Notes under the pieces: generated by a model
What the model was told of the DNA's origin: nothing
Database searches by the model: none
The model's input: the letters and a program-made list of their open reading frames with translations, nothing else
Assembly: GCA_905160935.1 (NCBI GenBank)
Contig: CAJHZI010000004.1
Coordinates: forward strand, 124,001 to 188,000
Length of the DNA stretch: 64,000 bases
Direction of reading: 5' to 3'
DNA from: Enchytraeus crypticus
Lineage: Eukaryota > Annelida > Clitellata > Enchytraeida > Enchytraeidae
Position numbers and translations under genes: made by a program
In this document: piece after piece, positions 11,376-23,365 of the stretch
Layout: each line of letters opens with the position of its first letter
Position numbering within the stretch: the stretch's first letter is position 1

Positions 11376-11998
11376 GTGTGCAGGTTCTTAACATTATTAT
11401 TATTTGGTCTCATTATTTCTGTAGTTGTTGCATTGTTATTCAAATACCTTTAAAGAATGAATCATACCAAACTGTTAAAATTTAGGTATAACTTTTATTA
11501 TATACACATTAAATTATATATTTTAAAACAATACAGTAGTTCATGCATATCAGTAATTCATATAATTCTTTAGTATAACATCAGCTGTTCGACAATATTA
11601 ACAAATTATTCTTCAGTAACTAAAATGCAACAAAACAGCAGATACGTCTCGCTATCACTAAATAGAACTTAAAAGTTTAACCATTCTGTTGAAATCAGAA
11701 ACATGAGTATTGTACCGACTGAATGGGTAAGTTGGTAGCAAATTTGTCTGATGCATAGGAGGATCTAGGCATTCAAATCCCAGCCAAACGGAACTCTTGT
11801 TGTACAGAAACGGACGTTAATTTTAGTCGTCGACATAATGAGATCAGTAATTTTTATTGAACGTATGCAATGCACTAGTCAACATAAAACTGAACAGTTT
11901 AACGACCACAATTAAAAACCGGCAAAAGGCCTGCATAACAGAAAGTACATTTATTATCTAGAACTTGGCTGTACAGAATAATAAAAAATAAAGTTTTC

Positions 11999-12036
11999 AC
12001 GTCCGTTTCGTCATCCAAGGATGATGTCAGGGACGT
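11999..12036 (-). repeat. SINE core module, family D (perfect two-stem copy)
   Basis: The minus strand reads ACGTCC, CTGACA, TCATCC, TT, GGATGA, CGAAAC, GGACGT. The outer stem ACGTCC/GGACGT and inner stem TCATCC/GGATGA are both perfect. This is the cleanest example of the module shared by several SINE families here. Confidence 0.75.
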
Positions 12037-12387
12037 CATCCTTGATTATCCAATAAAGCTTCAATGCAGAGTATCAGATGAAGTCAGAGAGAATACGGCT
12101 GCTTTGCCAATAACCCATGACGACTGCACTATCGCAACCCTATAACGATGGTTTTTATAATTACAGTAGATATGAGCTTAATGAGATCTTAGCAAAACAA
12201 TAAATTACTTACGAGACATTCATTATTCAACGATGAAAGTTCTAAATCTATAAGCATAAACTTCAAAATATTCTTTTATTTTATTTTATTTTTTTATTTT
12301 ATAAACAATATAAAATAGCAACCACAACAAAATAAACACCCTTCTCAAAAATTGCCCGCTACAAAAAACCTCAATTTTAGAATTGAA

Positions 12388-12622
12388 TTACCGATTCACT
12401 AGACCTGCCAAATTTGACTTATTTTCACAAAAGTGTTCATTATATCTTGAAAAACGAAGACACTAAGGCATATTTCGCAAGTTCCTATTAAGCGACAACG
12501 TTAATAATATTAATGCAATAAAATAAATGTTAATAAAATATAACGTTAATAAAAAGCGCGACTCATTTAACAAGATTTATGAAAACGTGTCAAATCGGCA
12601 GGCCTAGTTGTGTACTAAATGG
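12388..12622. mobile_element. Possible small MITE with imperfect terminal inverted repeats
   Basis: The left end 'actagacctgccaaatttga' matches the reverse complement of the right end (gtcaaatcggcaggcctagt), and the match extends into TTTTCA. No target duplication was confirmed. Confidence 0.4.
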
Positions 12623-13034
12623 TAATAAGGGGGTCATTTCGATTTGAAATACATTCATATTTTGGACAGGGGCGCTTCTGACAGGGTGTAAATAGAAGAC
12701 ATCGAAATTTATTTGGCGTGTTATTGGAAGTACTGATTAAATATTAAAAATAATTGACGTTTCATTGGAAGTACCGATTAAATGTTTAACCAATAATTGA
12801 CAATTTCTCTTGAAACTTCTGTAACATAAGCTATTAACCATTCAGTGAGAATATGCACTGAAATGTAGGAACAACCAATGGTGATGAAGACTATAATGCA
12901 GATAGCAATTTACTGGTCTAATACATAGTTCTAGTTAGTTCGTTCACTTCAAACTAATTTTTTCACTTCAAACCTGTCCATACTATGACTCAATTATTAT
13001 TTTAAAAATATTGCAAAATATTTTAATATTATTT

Positions 13035-13299
13035 ACCCGTGTTGTGTCCGTACCCGTGTTGTGTCCGGGTTTCTGAACTGCACGTGTCGTAAAAGGCCCA
13101 CAAAGCACTAAGATCCAATCCAACGTCAGAAAAGTTGCTGAGCGCCTAGGCTCCAGAAACATATATACAATTTTCTAAACTAATACAAAAGTATTAGTTT
13201 TAGAAAAAGCGATTGATGATATGGTGTGGGACACAGAGAAATGGACGTCTATTCATATCCCGACTCTAGTTAAACTGTGATTCACGATGATGATGATTT
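13035..13299 (+). repeat. SINE-like repeat, family C
   Basis: The 'acccgtgttgtgtccg' head is duplicated here. It is followed by 'ctgcacgtgtcgtaaaaggc', 'tgagcgcctaggctccagaa' and 'cgactctagttaaactgtga', ending in (GAT)n. Confidence 0.75.
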
Positions 13300-13692
13300 A
13301 AATAAATCATTACTGTGTTATTTCATTTATGGAGATCCATCGAAATTTTTACTTATCACACTACATTAAAACTTGAATTTTCTTTTATCACGGATATTTC
13401 TTGTCTACTGGTATATCCTGTCATGAAATTATTAAAAGACAATTACTGTACAAACTTGATTGAAACAATTAATACTAGGAAGCGGTTCTTCAATATCAAT
13501 GTGATCTGCTAGTCAGATATATTATTAATAATAAATAATAACTAATTACATAATAATTTAACTAATTACATAATAATTAATTCTAGTCCTGCCCCTCGTA
13601 GAATGATTCTATTGTATTGCTGTACTTTGCCATCACCACGGGACGCTTTAGCTTCAGTGTAGGACCTGAGAACAACATGAAATCAATATCAT

Positions 13693-13927
13693 TACGATAT
13701 CAGTCAATCAATCAAGTCAATCAATCAGTCACTCAATCAGTTAATCAACCGAGTCACTCAATCAAGTCACTCAATCAAGTCAATCAGTCAGTCACTCAAT
13801 CAAATCAATCAATAAGTCACTCAATCAAATCAATCAATCAAGTCAGTCAATCAGTCACTCAATCAAGTCAATCAATCAGTCACTCAATCAAATCAATCAA
13901 GTCAATCAATCAAGTCGATAAATCAGC
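13693..13927. repeat. (TCAATCAATCAAG)-type microsatellite, left half
   Basis: Imperfect repeats of TCAA and TCAG tetramers. This is the left half of a single array interrupted by the insertion at 13936-14644. The repeats create Ser/Ile/Asn/Gln-rich spurious ORFs. Confidence 0.9.
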
Positions 13928-13935
13928 CACTCAAT

Positions 13936-14644
13936 TAGGGGCGGATCCAGGAATTTTTTAAGGGGGGGGGCCGAAATCTTTTTTGAGAGTACACATTTTT
14001 GCTTACCCCCCCTTCTTCGGGACATGTGATGCAACCAGAAAAATGCTGTGGGGGGGCTCAACATTTTTCACTACTGCACTCGACCCAAAGAGTGAGTGTA
14101 TCTCGTATCTTACCCCCCCCCCCAACGCATACACGGACTAAAGTAAAAATAAAGCCTTAAATGCCTAAATTCCTACATTTTTTTGGAAAAAATTAAGTTA
14201 ATTTTTTCACCTCTGAGAAACTCAGCTGATATGGACGAATTGCAAAAGTGACCTAATTTTGGCGGTAGGGAGGGGGGCTTAAGCCCCTCCCAGTCAAAGC
14301 TGTTTGCACCACTGCTCCGGGACAGAGCAGTGGTGCATTTTTACTTACACCTTCCTTCCTCTTATAGGCCTACAGTGGTTAACGCGAAAATTGAGAGCTA
14401 GTGAAGCGATCAATATTTTTCGGGCCCCCTTTCATTATACAGGGCTCCTAGTTTACCAAACATGGGCCCATATTTGAGCTAGTGGAACTGAGTTCCTTCG
14501 TACCCTCCCCCCCCCCCAACCACTGCTTTTACAAACATATTGACACATAGAAATTGCTATAGAAGCAATTAAAATATAGTTTTAAAAAATTTATCGCCGG
14601 GCCTAAGGAGGGGGGGGCCCGGGCCCCCCCTGGATCCGCCACTG
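13936..14644. mobile_element. Non-autonomous hAT-like MITE
   Basis: A 709-bp insertion splits the TCAA-type array. The ends are inverted: left TAGGGGCGGATCCAGG, right CCTGGATCCGCCACTG, sharing GGCGGATCCAGG. The insertion is flanked by CACTCAAT at 13928-13935 and 14645-14652, an 8-bp duplication of the size made by hAT transposases. The interior is rich in G and C homopolymers and encodes no transposase. Because the host array already contains CACTCAAT, the target duplication alone is weak; combined with the inverted ends it is persuasive. Confidence 0.75.
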
Positions 14645-14830
14645 CACTCAATCAAGTCAATCAATCAGTCACTCATTCAAGTCAAACAATCAGTCACTCA
14701 ATGAAATCAATCAATCAAGTCAAACAATCAGTCAATCAATCGAGTCAGTCAATAAAGTCAATCAATCAGTCAATCAATCAAGTCAATCAATCAGTCACTC
14801 AATCAATCAAGTCAATCAATTTATGCAATC
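14645..14830. repeat. (TCAATCAATCAAG)-type microsatellite, right half
   Basis: Continuation of the array at 13693-13927 beyond the MITE. Confidence 0.9.
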
Positions 14831-15107
14831 GAGTGACAACGCAAGACCTAGTTAGCGCATGGAATTATGGTGGACCTAGTAAGATATAAATATAGCATGG
14901 TAGACCTGTTTTCTAATAAATGCAACAGTTAACAGACTATGAACTATTAGCTAATAAGTACACTAATTTGTGTACCGAGTTGCTAGTAAGTACATGTACA
15001 CTAATTTGTATAACAAGTACACAATTGTGTGTACTTATTTGCCTATATAAAAACAAGTACTACAAGCTTATACAAGTACTACCAAGTACTGTCAGTTGAC
15101 AAAGCTG

Positions 15108-15235
15108 AGCTGGTAGCTTTTGGGAAGTTGATCGAGAGCAGATTAGTAGGTGTGAGGTTCAAATCCAAGTACCCTTCCCGTCACTGACATGCTATCGAAC
15201 ATAAAATTGACGTTAACCTTGGCTCTAGCCTTTAG
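15108..15235 (+). repeat. tRNA-derived SINE, family A-related
   Basis: The head has a box-A-like 'agctgagctggtagc' and a box B 'ggttcaaatcc'. It is followed by 'cccgtcactgacat' and a damaged core ending 'ttgacgttaacc'. Confidence 0.6.
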
Positions 15236-15789
15236 AAATTAATTAGTTTACAGCAAGCACAGTAATTAGGCCTACGAAGAATAATATAACGCAGAGTAAT
15301 CAACCAACACAATCAAATGCCTAGTAACCTATAGCAGCGATTTAGTGAATAATATTATCGTGTGGACGTCTTTAAAGCCTAGTTTAACTAAGTTTCTGGA
15401 TCTAAAGCCTCTCAGCAACTATTCAGAAATTTCATTTGGGCTCTAAACTGCATCTATGCAACACACCTATCCTCAGTCGGACATTTTACCGATAAACCAC
15501 TGGCTCAGCTCGTAATATAAGTAACATAGAGGCACTAGCAGTACTTTATTCTTTTTGTATGAGACTCAAATAGCTAAATTAATAAAAATTATTAATTTTA
15601 TTGGGAAATAACTATAATTACAGGGAAGACACTAGAGGGGGGGCAAGCACCCACAACCTCTGTGCTCAGCCCCTTAACTTTCAATCCCTTGCACATGTGA
15701 GCTATAAAGGGGCTAGAATCAACTCACCTCTCATTTCATATGTCTAGCTTCGTCTCTGTATAATTGTTTATTATATTTAATAATCTACA

Positions 15790-18700
15790 TCAAAGAAGCC
15801 TACCCAACTCTTCCCCGGGCACTGAGAAGTCTCGAGGCAGTATCGTCCACTTTTGTATGCACTGAGCTCGAGACGTGGCCTGTTTGTTTGCCCTGTCGAT
15901 ACCGGCCTGTATGCCCTTCATCACCGCCTCGTCCTGACTGCGTAGAATCTCCGATAGACTCGTGGCCTTGCTCCCCACCGAGCTGCACCACTCGACAGCG
16001 GCAGGAGTCAACTTGTCCTTAGGCTCCAGCGTGTCTGGGTCGATGAGAGTCTGCACAGGACAACAGGAAATAGAGGTAATGATGAGGTGATGTAGACTAG
16101 AGATATCATAGATAAACTTCAAACATTCTATTCTATAATATTACAGATCTCTATATACAGTATATATTTATCATTATAATCGAATGACCACATGTGTTTA
16201 ATTTAACGACTAGAAAACAAAATAATTGATTTCAATATTATTTTTAAGTACCGAACCTTGAGTGTAATGAGCATGGTAAGAAATTTCCTCTTGTCGCCCA
16301 CGAGCATGCAGTTACTGACGCACGGCAGGCACTCCTTGACCGTGTCTTCTATCAACACCGGTGGAATATTCTCCCCTCCAGCCGTGATTATCAACTCTAC
16401 AAACAAAATATATACTCATATATTTATATACATGTATTGTATAATAAAATATTTGAAAGATGCTATCTCTCTCCCTCTCAGTATATTATCTCAATGAGTG
16501 CTGTCAATAAAATTTGTTTATTTCGACCATAGCTAAACTGCTATTCAAGGGAAGATGATGACAGTGTTTACAGTATAACTTCTACCTTCATATCTAACAT
16601 ATTATTGCATACTTGGCTGGAGCCAGTGGCGATTTCGGCAAGATATACGACCGAGAATCAGTAAATGCGGGGTTCTAATCATGGGCTCGTCCGTCACTGA
16701 CATCACTTTCGAGTGAGGAAACTGACGCTACATTAACTTTTTAATAATAAAAAAAACCTAACTTCAATAATAATGACTAACTTCGTTATAATGTAACTTC
16801 AGTTACCTTACAACGAAGTTATAATGTAGACCCATTACATTTACATGTAAATATATGTATCAGACATAAACAAACCAGTGTTAACATGCAACAAAATATG
16901 TTTTCAGTTACCGAACTGATCTATTGCGCAGAACCTTTTGCTCATGGAGCGACGAAGAACTCGGCCCCGCTTATTACCTAGGCCTACTAATTTCTTTATT
17001 GGCAGTACATACTATTATTGATAAACATCATCATCATCATCATCATCATCCCTTGAGTATACGTTTAATTTAACACAAGCAAAAATATTTACTTTTCACA
17101 GTTTCAAAAATGTTCGTTGTACAATCGTACAAGCTGACAAACCTTTTATACGACCAGTTATAAATAGAAATCCATTTTTATCTTTCTTTCCAATATCTCC
17201 TGAATGAAGCAGGCCTTTTTCGTCTAAAGCTTCCTTAGTCTTATCTTCCATATTGAGATATCCCATAAATACATGCCGTCCACCCATGCAAATCTGTGGA
17301 ACAAAACATGATGCACTGAGAATAGAATTCAACGTCCATTTCCATGTCTAAGCACAATATCGGAGAAATTTTAGATTATGTATACGCCTCAAATTGAAGA
17401 ACTTCAAATACGGCTGGTGGCCTAATATAATGCAGAGTAAACATATTTAGCAAGAGTTTTCTAAAAAGCTGTATAAAGTAATTTATGCACGAAATCACAT
17501 GCCAGTGTATTTCACGGAGCAGAAGCCATTATAGAAAAACATTAGAATTTGTAGTAATATTATTGTCAGTAGCATCTATAGCATTAGCAGCATTAGGCTA
17601 TCGGTAATGATATTAAAGTCACATTATTCATTATACAATTAAATCTTCTTTATCGGAAATCTTTATTCAATCTTTAATCTTAAATCGTTATTAAACTTAA
17701 ATAACTGAAAACGTTATTAAATAACTTAAATAACTTGAACCTTTATTATTCTTTATTGGAATATAACATTGTTCGCATGGAAGATAATTAATAGAAACCC
17801 TCGAAAGATATTTAACTATAAAGCAGACGGCAAGAGAACAGCGGGAAGATCTAAACGAAGATGGAAGGACTACATTGAAGAAGACTTGAAGGCTGCTGGA
17901 GTTAGCATTTATGGAAGAACAGAAGGAAGAAAAAGAATGAACATCGAGGAAATGGCAAAGAATAGAGTTTTGTGGAGGAACATCTTAGAGAAATCTTTGT
18001 CTGAAACCAACCCCAGTATGATCACATGACATGACACGACATGTTTCTCTACATAAAATAATAAAAACAATTCTAAAGAATTCAAAACTAAATTTAACTT
18101 AGAATTAGTACCTCGCCATTTCCATCTTTATCAGGATTGTCCAGATGTGTTGTGGCGCCGGGAAACTCTTTGCCGACACTACCAATGTAGAAACACTTCG
18201 GGTGAGCAAATGTATGCGGTCCTGTTGAGAACAAAAATCACTCTATTAGTAAATTATATACATCAATATTATTATTTATATTTGTAAATACATTATATTA
18301 TTGTATATTAAATCTTCTTTTTTTCCTACCCGTTTTGTATCCGGGTTGCAAAAGGACTGACCAGCCGTAGACTACACGTGTCGTACAAGGCGAAAAGCAC
18401 CACTAAGATTCAAAACAAAGACAGAAAGGACGTTCAGCTGGTGAGCACCTAAGCACCAGAAATCGCTAATAAATTTTCTAATCTCGACCTTAGTTCAGCT
18501 GGAATTCAAAGAAAGATGACGGTGATGATTGAATCTTTTTCTAACAACACAGTGTCTGGCATCATCAGGAAGGATCTGTAGACATGAAAAATGATTCTTA
18601 GCTAGTCATAAGAAAGTGATAATTGTCGTCACTCTTGACTCACAGGTAGCGCAAGTTTCCTACACTAAAACCGCATGTTAACTTCAACAACGAGTGGAAT

Positions 18701-21700
18701 AATTATCCATTATAATGTTATAATCATTCATAGCTCAGCCAGGAAGGTACTGAGAGACTGCTTCACCATTTGCGCATCAGAAATTAAAATTTTCTTAAGG
18801 CACGATTAATACCAGAAGCTCAATCGCTCTGTCGAATTCCACATAAATTACAACAATAAAGTTTTAATTAATTCCTCATTCTGTATTATAATTTTATTTG
18901 CCATCGATTTTGCAAGCTTTTTCTATTTCTTCTTTTTCATTCCTCTGGGAGGATCTTATATATCTAAAGATATAACTTGATCGCTAATAGTTTTGAATAA
19001 TTTAATGTATCAAGATAAAGTTTCTAGAGAAAGAACATTTACCAGAGTATTTACCATTCACTAATACCCTAGACCTCTATGATAACTTAACCAGCGACAG
19101 AACATTTACTGGAGCTTTCGCTCATTCCGTAGACCTCTATGATAACTTAACCAGCGACAGAACATTTACCGGAGCTCTCGCTCATTCCGTAGACCTCTAT
19201 GATAACTTAACCAGCGACAGAACATTTACCGGAGCTCTCGCTCATTCCGTAGACCTCCATGATTGGAACGTTGAGACTGAAGAAGAAATTGAGAGTGTCC
19301 CTGCTGATTGGGGCAGCACCGCTGAGGCACAATCTGCAACGGTCCAGCCCCAAAGCAGCGCGCACCTTCTTGAACACCAGCTTATCAGCCATCGGGAAAC
19401 AGAGGGGGCGTGTCTTACTGTCGCACAATATGATACATAGAAGTCATTAACGTACAACACGTAGGAGTACGATAGGGTCAAAATACAATAAAATGCATAT
19501 AAGTATGGAATGGTTAATATGAAATACACGATAAAAAGGAGTGTCGGGTAGAAATGTATTCATTCACATTTCACACCTAAAATAAGATAATATGTTACGA
19601 TAGCCATGAATGCACAAATGCAGAAACATTTAGCAGAAAGGCAGAAGGAAGTAAATTACAGAAGTGCTGCTTAGGGTCGGGGTTTAGCACACTTGATATA
19701 GCGTGCGCGTTTTAACGAAGTTAAGCAACCTCAGCCTCCGTTAGTGCATATATGTGTATGGGTGACCACTTTGGAAGACCGAGTGCTGATAGGATTGAAC
19801 AAACTCCGGGTGTTGGAAGGTTATTCTTAAATCCGAGCTAATTGCAATCGATGCGCTAAATCCGCTACAAGTCTAAGTGCCAAAAATTCCCCAAATAACA
19901 ATTTAATAACATAGATAAAAGGGAATTAATAGATAAAATAAAATAGATCAAAGGTATTAAATATCGGTGTCTAACCCATTCATTACAGCTAGGTTGCCCT
20001 CTAGACCAATATCTTTTGCCCACAGGGCAATCTTCTTCTTTAAATATCCGCCAGATTTTCCTGCAGCAGTAATTGCCTCTTGCATTTTCTCCCAAACCCT
20101 TGGCACACCCAGAAACGTTGTAGGTCTCGCTTCCTTTAGAGTTGCTGCTAAAGAACCCTAAACCACAATCAACATAGAGAATTGTACAGCAAGTGAAAGT
20201 ACTACAAAAATCATATATATTAAAATGGTACATTTTGTGGGTAAATTAAATAGTCACCAACACCTTAGTAGAATGCCTAGCCATAAATGTCTAAATTTGA
20301 AAATAAATTTTCAATTTGTTACATATGAAATTAAATGCTGCCAATGTAAAGCAGTAGTGCCTTTCTAAACAAACGAACAAAAATGCTATATTTGACACTG
20401 AATCTAAAACAATAATAAACTAAAAAAAGAAGACCCAGAACGATGCAAATTACTAAATCCAAAATAATCAGTCTAAAGATATATTTAGCAGTGAAACAGT
20501 GTCCTATACCTTGAGAGCATCGGGCTGAGCGAAGTAGACTGTGGCCCCAGCAATGATGGGAGCGTACATGTCAATCAGCTGACCAGCGATGTGACTCAGC
20601 GGCAGGTAGGTGACCACAACCTCCTCGTTGAACTTGGGCTTTATCAAGTTAACTACGCATCGGCTTGTCCAAATTATCTGCCAAAGTAAAGTTAACTTTC
20701 TATAAAGGTTGCAGTAATAATAAATAGTAAAATAATTGAATATTAAATATAATTTAGCGCAGGGCCCTATACAATCCAGGGCATTAAAATTAATAATAAT
20801 AATAATATAATATAATAAAATAAAATGTAATATATAATATACAATATAATAAAAATAAAAATAATTATAATAATAATAATTTTTAACTTTCAATTAAATA
20901 AAGTTTCTTTTTGTCATATTTTTAGCCAAGGGTTCTGTACAGCCCAGCGCATTAAAAATAATAATAATAATACAGGTTTAGCGTCCGTTTCGTCCCTGAC
21001 TTCAACCAAAGATGATGTCAGGAACGTATATGGCAATAACAGAGAAAAAATACATGATATAAATTTTCTTATTCATCATCCTGAAGGCATTGTTCTAGTA
21101 AAAATGTAATTATTAAAATATAAGAAATATTATAACAGTATTTACATCAACTCTTGTCCCTTCTCTTATATTTAGAGCTGTTTGAGATAAATATGTCACA
21201 GTTTTTCTTGTTCTTTTATCACAAATCTTGTTATTCTCGTTTGTCATAGGCCTTGGCCATAACGGTTTAAACCTTGATCCTATACAAGATTACGAGTACC
21301 TTGCTGATCAAGTTAAAGGTTCCTTTTAGGTGTTACAAAATTCCAATACGATGAATGAACATCGAAAAATCGAAAACATCCTATAACAGCTATTTTGACA
21401 AACAATAGACATCTTAAATGAAAAAACCCATAGCATAAAATTCGTATTTAGCAATAATACAAAATAATTTTACAATTAGAAAATGGTTGTCACTTACATT
21501 GTCGTGGCTTATCATTACTCCCTTTGGATTACCAGTTGTCCCAGACTACAAAACACAAATTATATTTTAAATTACTTTGTTAGAAACAAAACTGAGTAAT
21601 AATTCTTAAATAACTTGCACAAAAATGAAGACTTAAAATTAAAAGAGGCATTAATGGCTTCCTAGTTTATTTCTGTTCATCAACATACGATAAAAATTAT

Positions 21701-23325
21701 TCGATTTTTAGTTTATAAAGAAATCTCATTCTGGTAAGTTTTAACCACTTTTGATTCAAATACACTGGTCAATACAGATTTTATGGATATATATTTAAAA
21801 GTACCGATCGATGGAACACATAGAGATAGCATTATATCACATTAAAATGGCAATGTTATGAGGTATAAACAGATAATTCTAAATGTGAGCATAAATTACA
21901 TTTATAGTAACCATACCGTATAAATGAGTGTACAGCATTTGTTAGGAGCTTGATTCTTAATTCTCGTTCTTAGTTCTTTCTTTAATTTCTCCTCCTCGTC
22001 TCCCTTGCCCAGTGCCATCATTTCTGACCACTAGACATAAATAAAGAGATATACTTTAGTACTCATATTAAAAATTATATATTTCGTTACGTGATCTTCT
22101 TTATTTTAACATTTATCTTACTAAAAATACTGCAGGAATCTAGTAGGTCTCGAGGCAGGCATATCAAGTTACAAAGTTAAAAATGCAAAGTTGGCATTAT
22201 TACAAAACTACAGTGAACACAACTGATAGAAAAATCAAACCAATAATTGAAAAAGAGAACGTCACTTTTTTAACCATTATTGCAAAGTGAAGCACACCAC
22301 AAAAACAGTAACAACACATGTACAGTGTACACGCAAACATACAACACACGCTCATAATACACACTAGCATTGGTATTTATTCTTTAATGAAGTCTTTAAA
22401 CTACTTAGAATTGAATATTGAAATTTGGTGTTGAATTAAAACCTTATATTTTCAAAATTCGTATAAATCAATCAAGCAGGTACCTTAAGCAAAGGAAGTT
22501 ATAAGTCTTAATACATGCTATTTATAACATAATTATGGGCTTACAGATTTCAAAATCTTCTTAAGATTTCAGCCGAAGTCACCAATTCGTAAATAACGTA
22601 TACATAAATAAATTACTATAAAAGTAAAATAACCTGCGAAGTATGCAGGTATTCAGGTGTATACAGGTAGGGCCTTCGAATATTTTTATAGATCGCATTA
22701 AGATTTATAGATATATAAATCACTTACAATACGTTTTAATTGTTCTATGATCGTATATGTATTCGTGAATGTGTGTATATATATGTATGTGTGATGTATC
22801 TTGATCCTATCTGTTTTTGACGACTAAAGAAATGAATATATAAAGACAAAAACTAGTAAATTCTGTTAAGTTTAAAAAGGATGACGTACCGAGTAAACAT
22901 TGGGGTATTTTTCTTTAGGCGATCCATCGTACTGCACAATGGCTTTGAGATGCGGCAGATCTCCCTTGACCTTGAGAATCTTCTGCAACTGAAAGTCATT
23001 CTCCACGACGAGGATGTTGCAGGAGGCATTATGAGCCACGTACTGGCATGCTTCTGGCGAGTTAGTCGTATAGATACCAGTGGCAAAACCGCTGTGAGTT
23101 GTACACAAATCAAATATGGTTATAAAGATTCATCTCCAGTAAGCGGACCTTCAATATTTTATTTACCCAGACCATTTTTGATCACCGGATCGGCTTTCGT
23201 TTAGGACCTTGCTTCTCCTCAGCACATTTCTTTTGCAGATTTGTTTGGGTGAATTGATCTGTAGTGATGTGTGCTGCGGAGACGTCCCTGACATCATCAT
23301 TGGATGAGGAAACGGACGTTAAACC

Positions 23326-23365
<40 letters not shown>

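Larger units (their letters stand above)
11376..13034. other. Spacer with SINE fragments
   Basis: Holds a tRNA-like head at 11715-11790 (box-B-like 'cattcaaatccc'), a perfect family-D core at 11999-12036 and an imperfect inverted-repeat element at 12388-12622. No coding sequence was recognised. I searched both this stretch and 13300-15790 for the missing last ACSBG exon without success. Confidence 0.55.

Noticed and set aside
13617-14889. ORFs rich in Ser-Ile-Asn-Gln repeats
   Set aside because: Artefacts of the TCAA/TCAG microsatellite; interrupted by the MITE and without homologues.
17769-18029. Independent plus-strand gene inside an ACSBG intron
   Set aside because: Sequence pattern matches the tail of LINE polyproteins and no promoter or other exons are seen.
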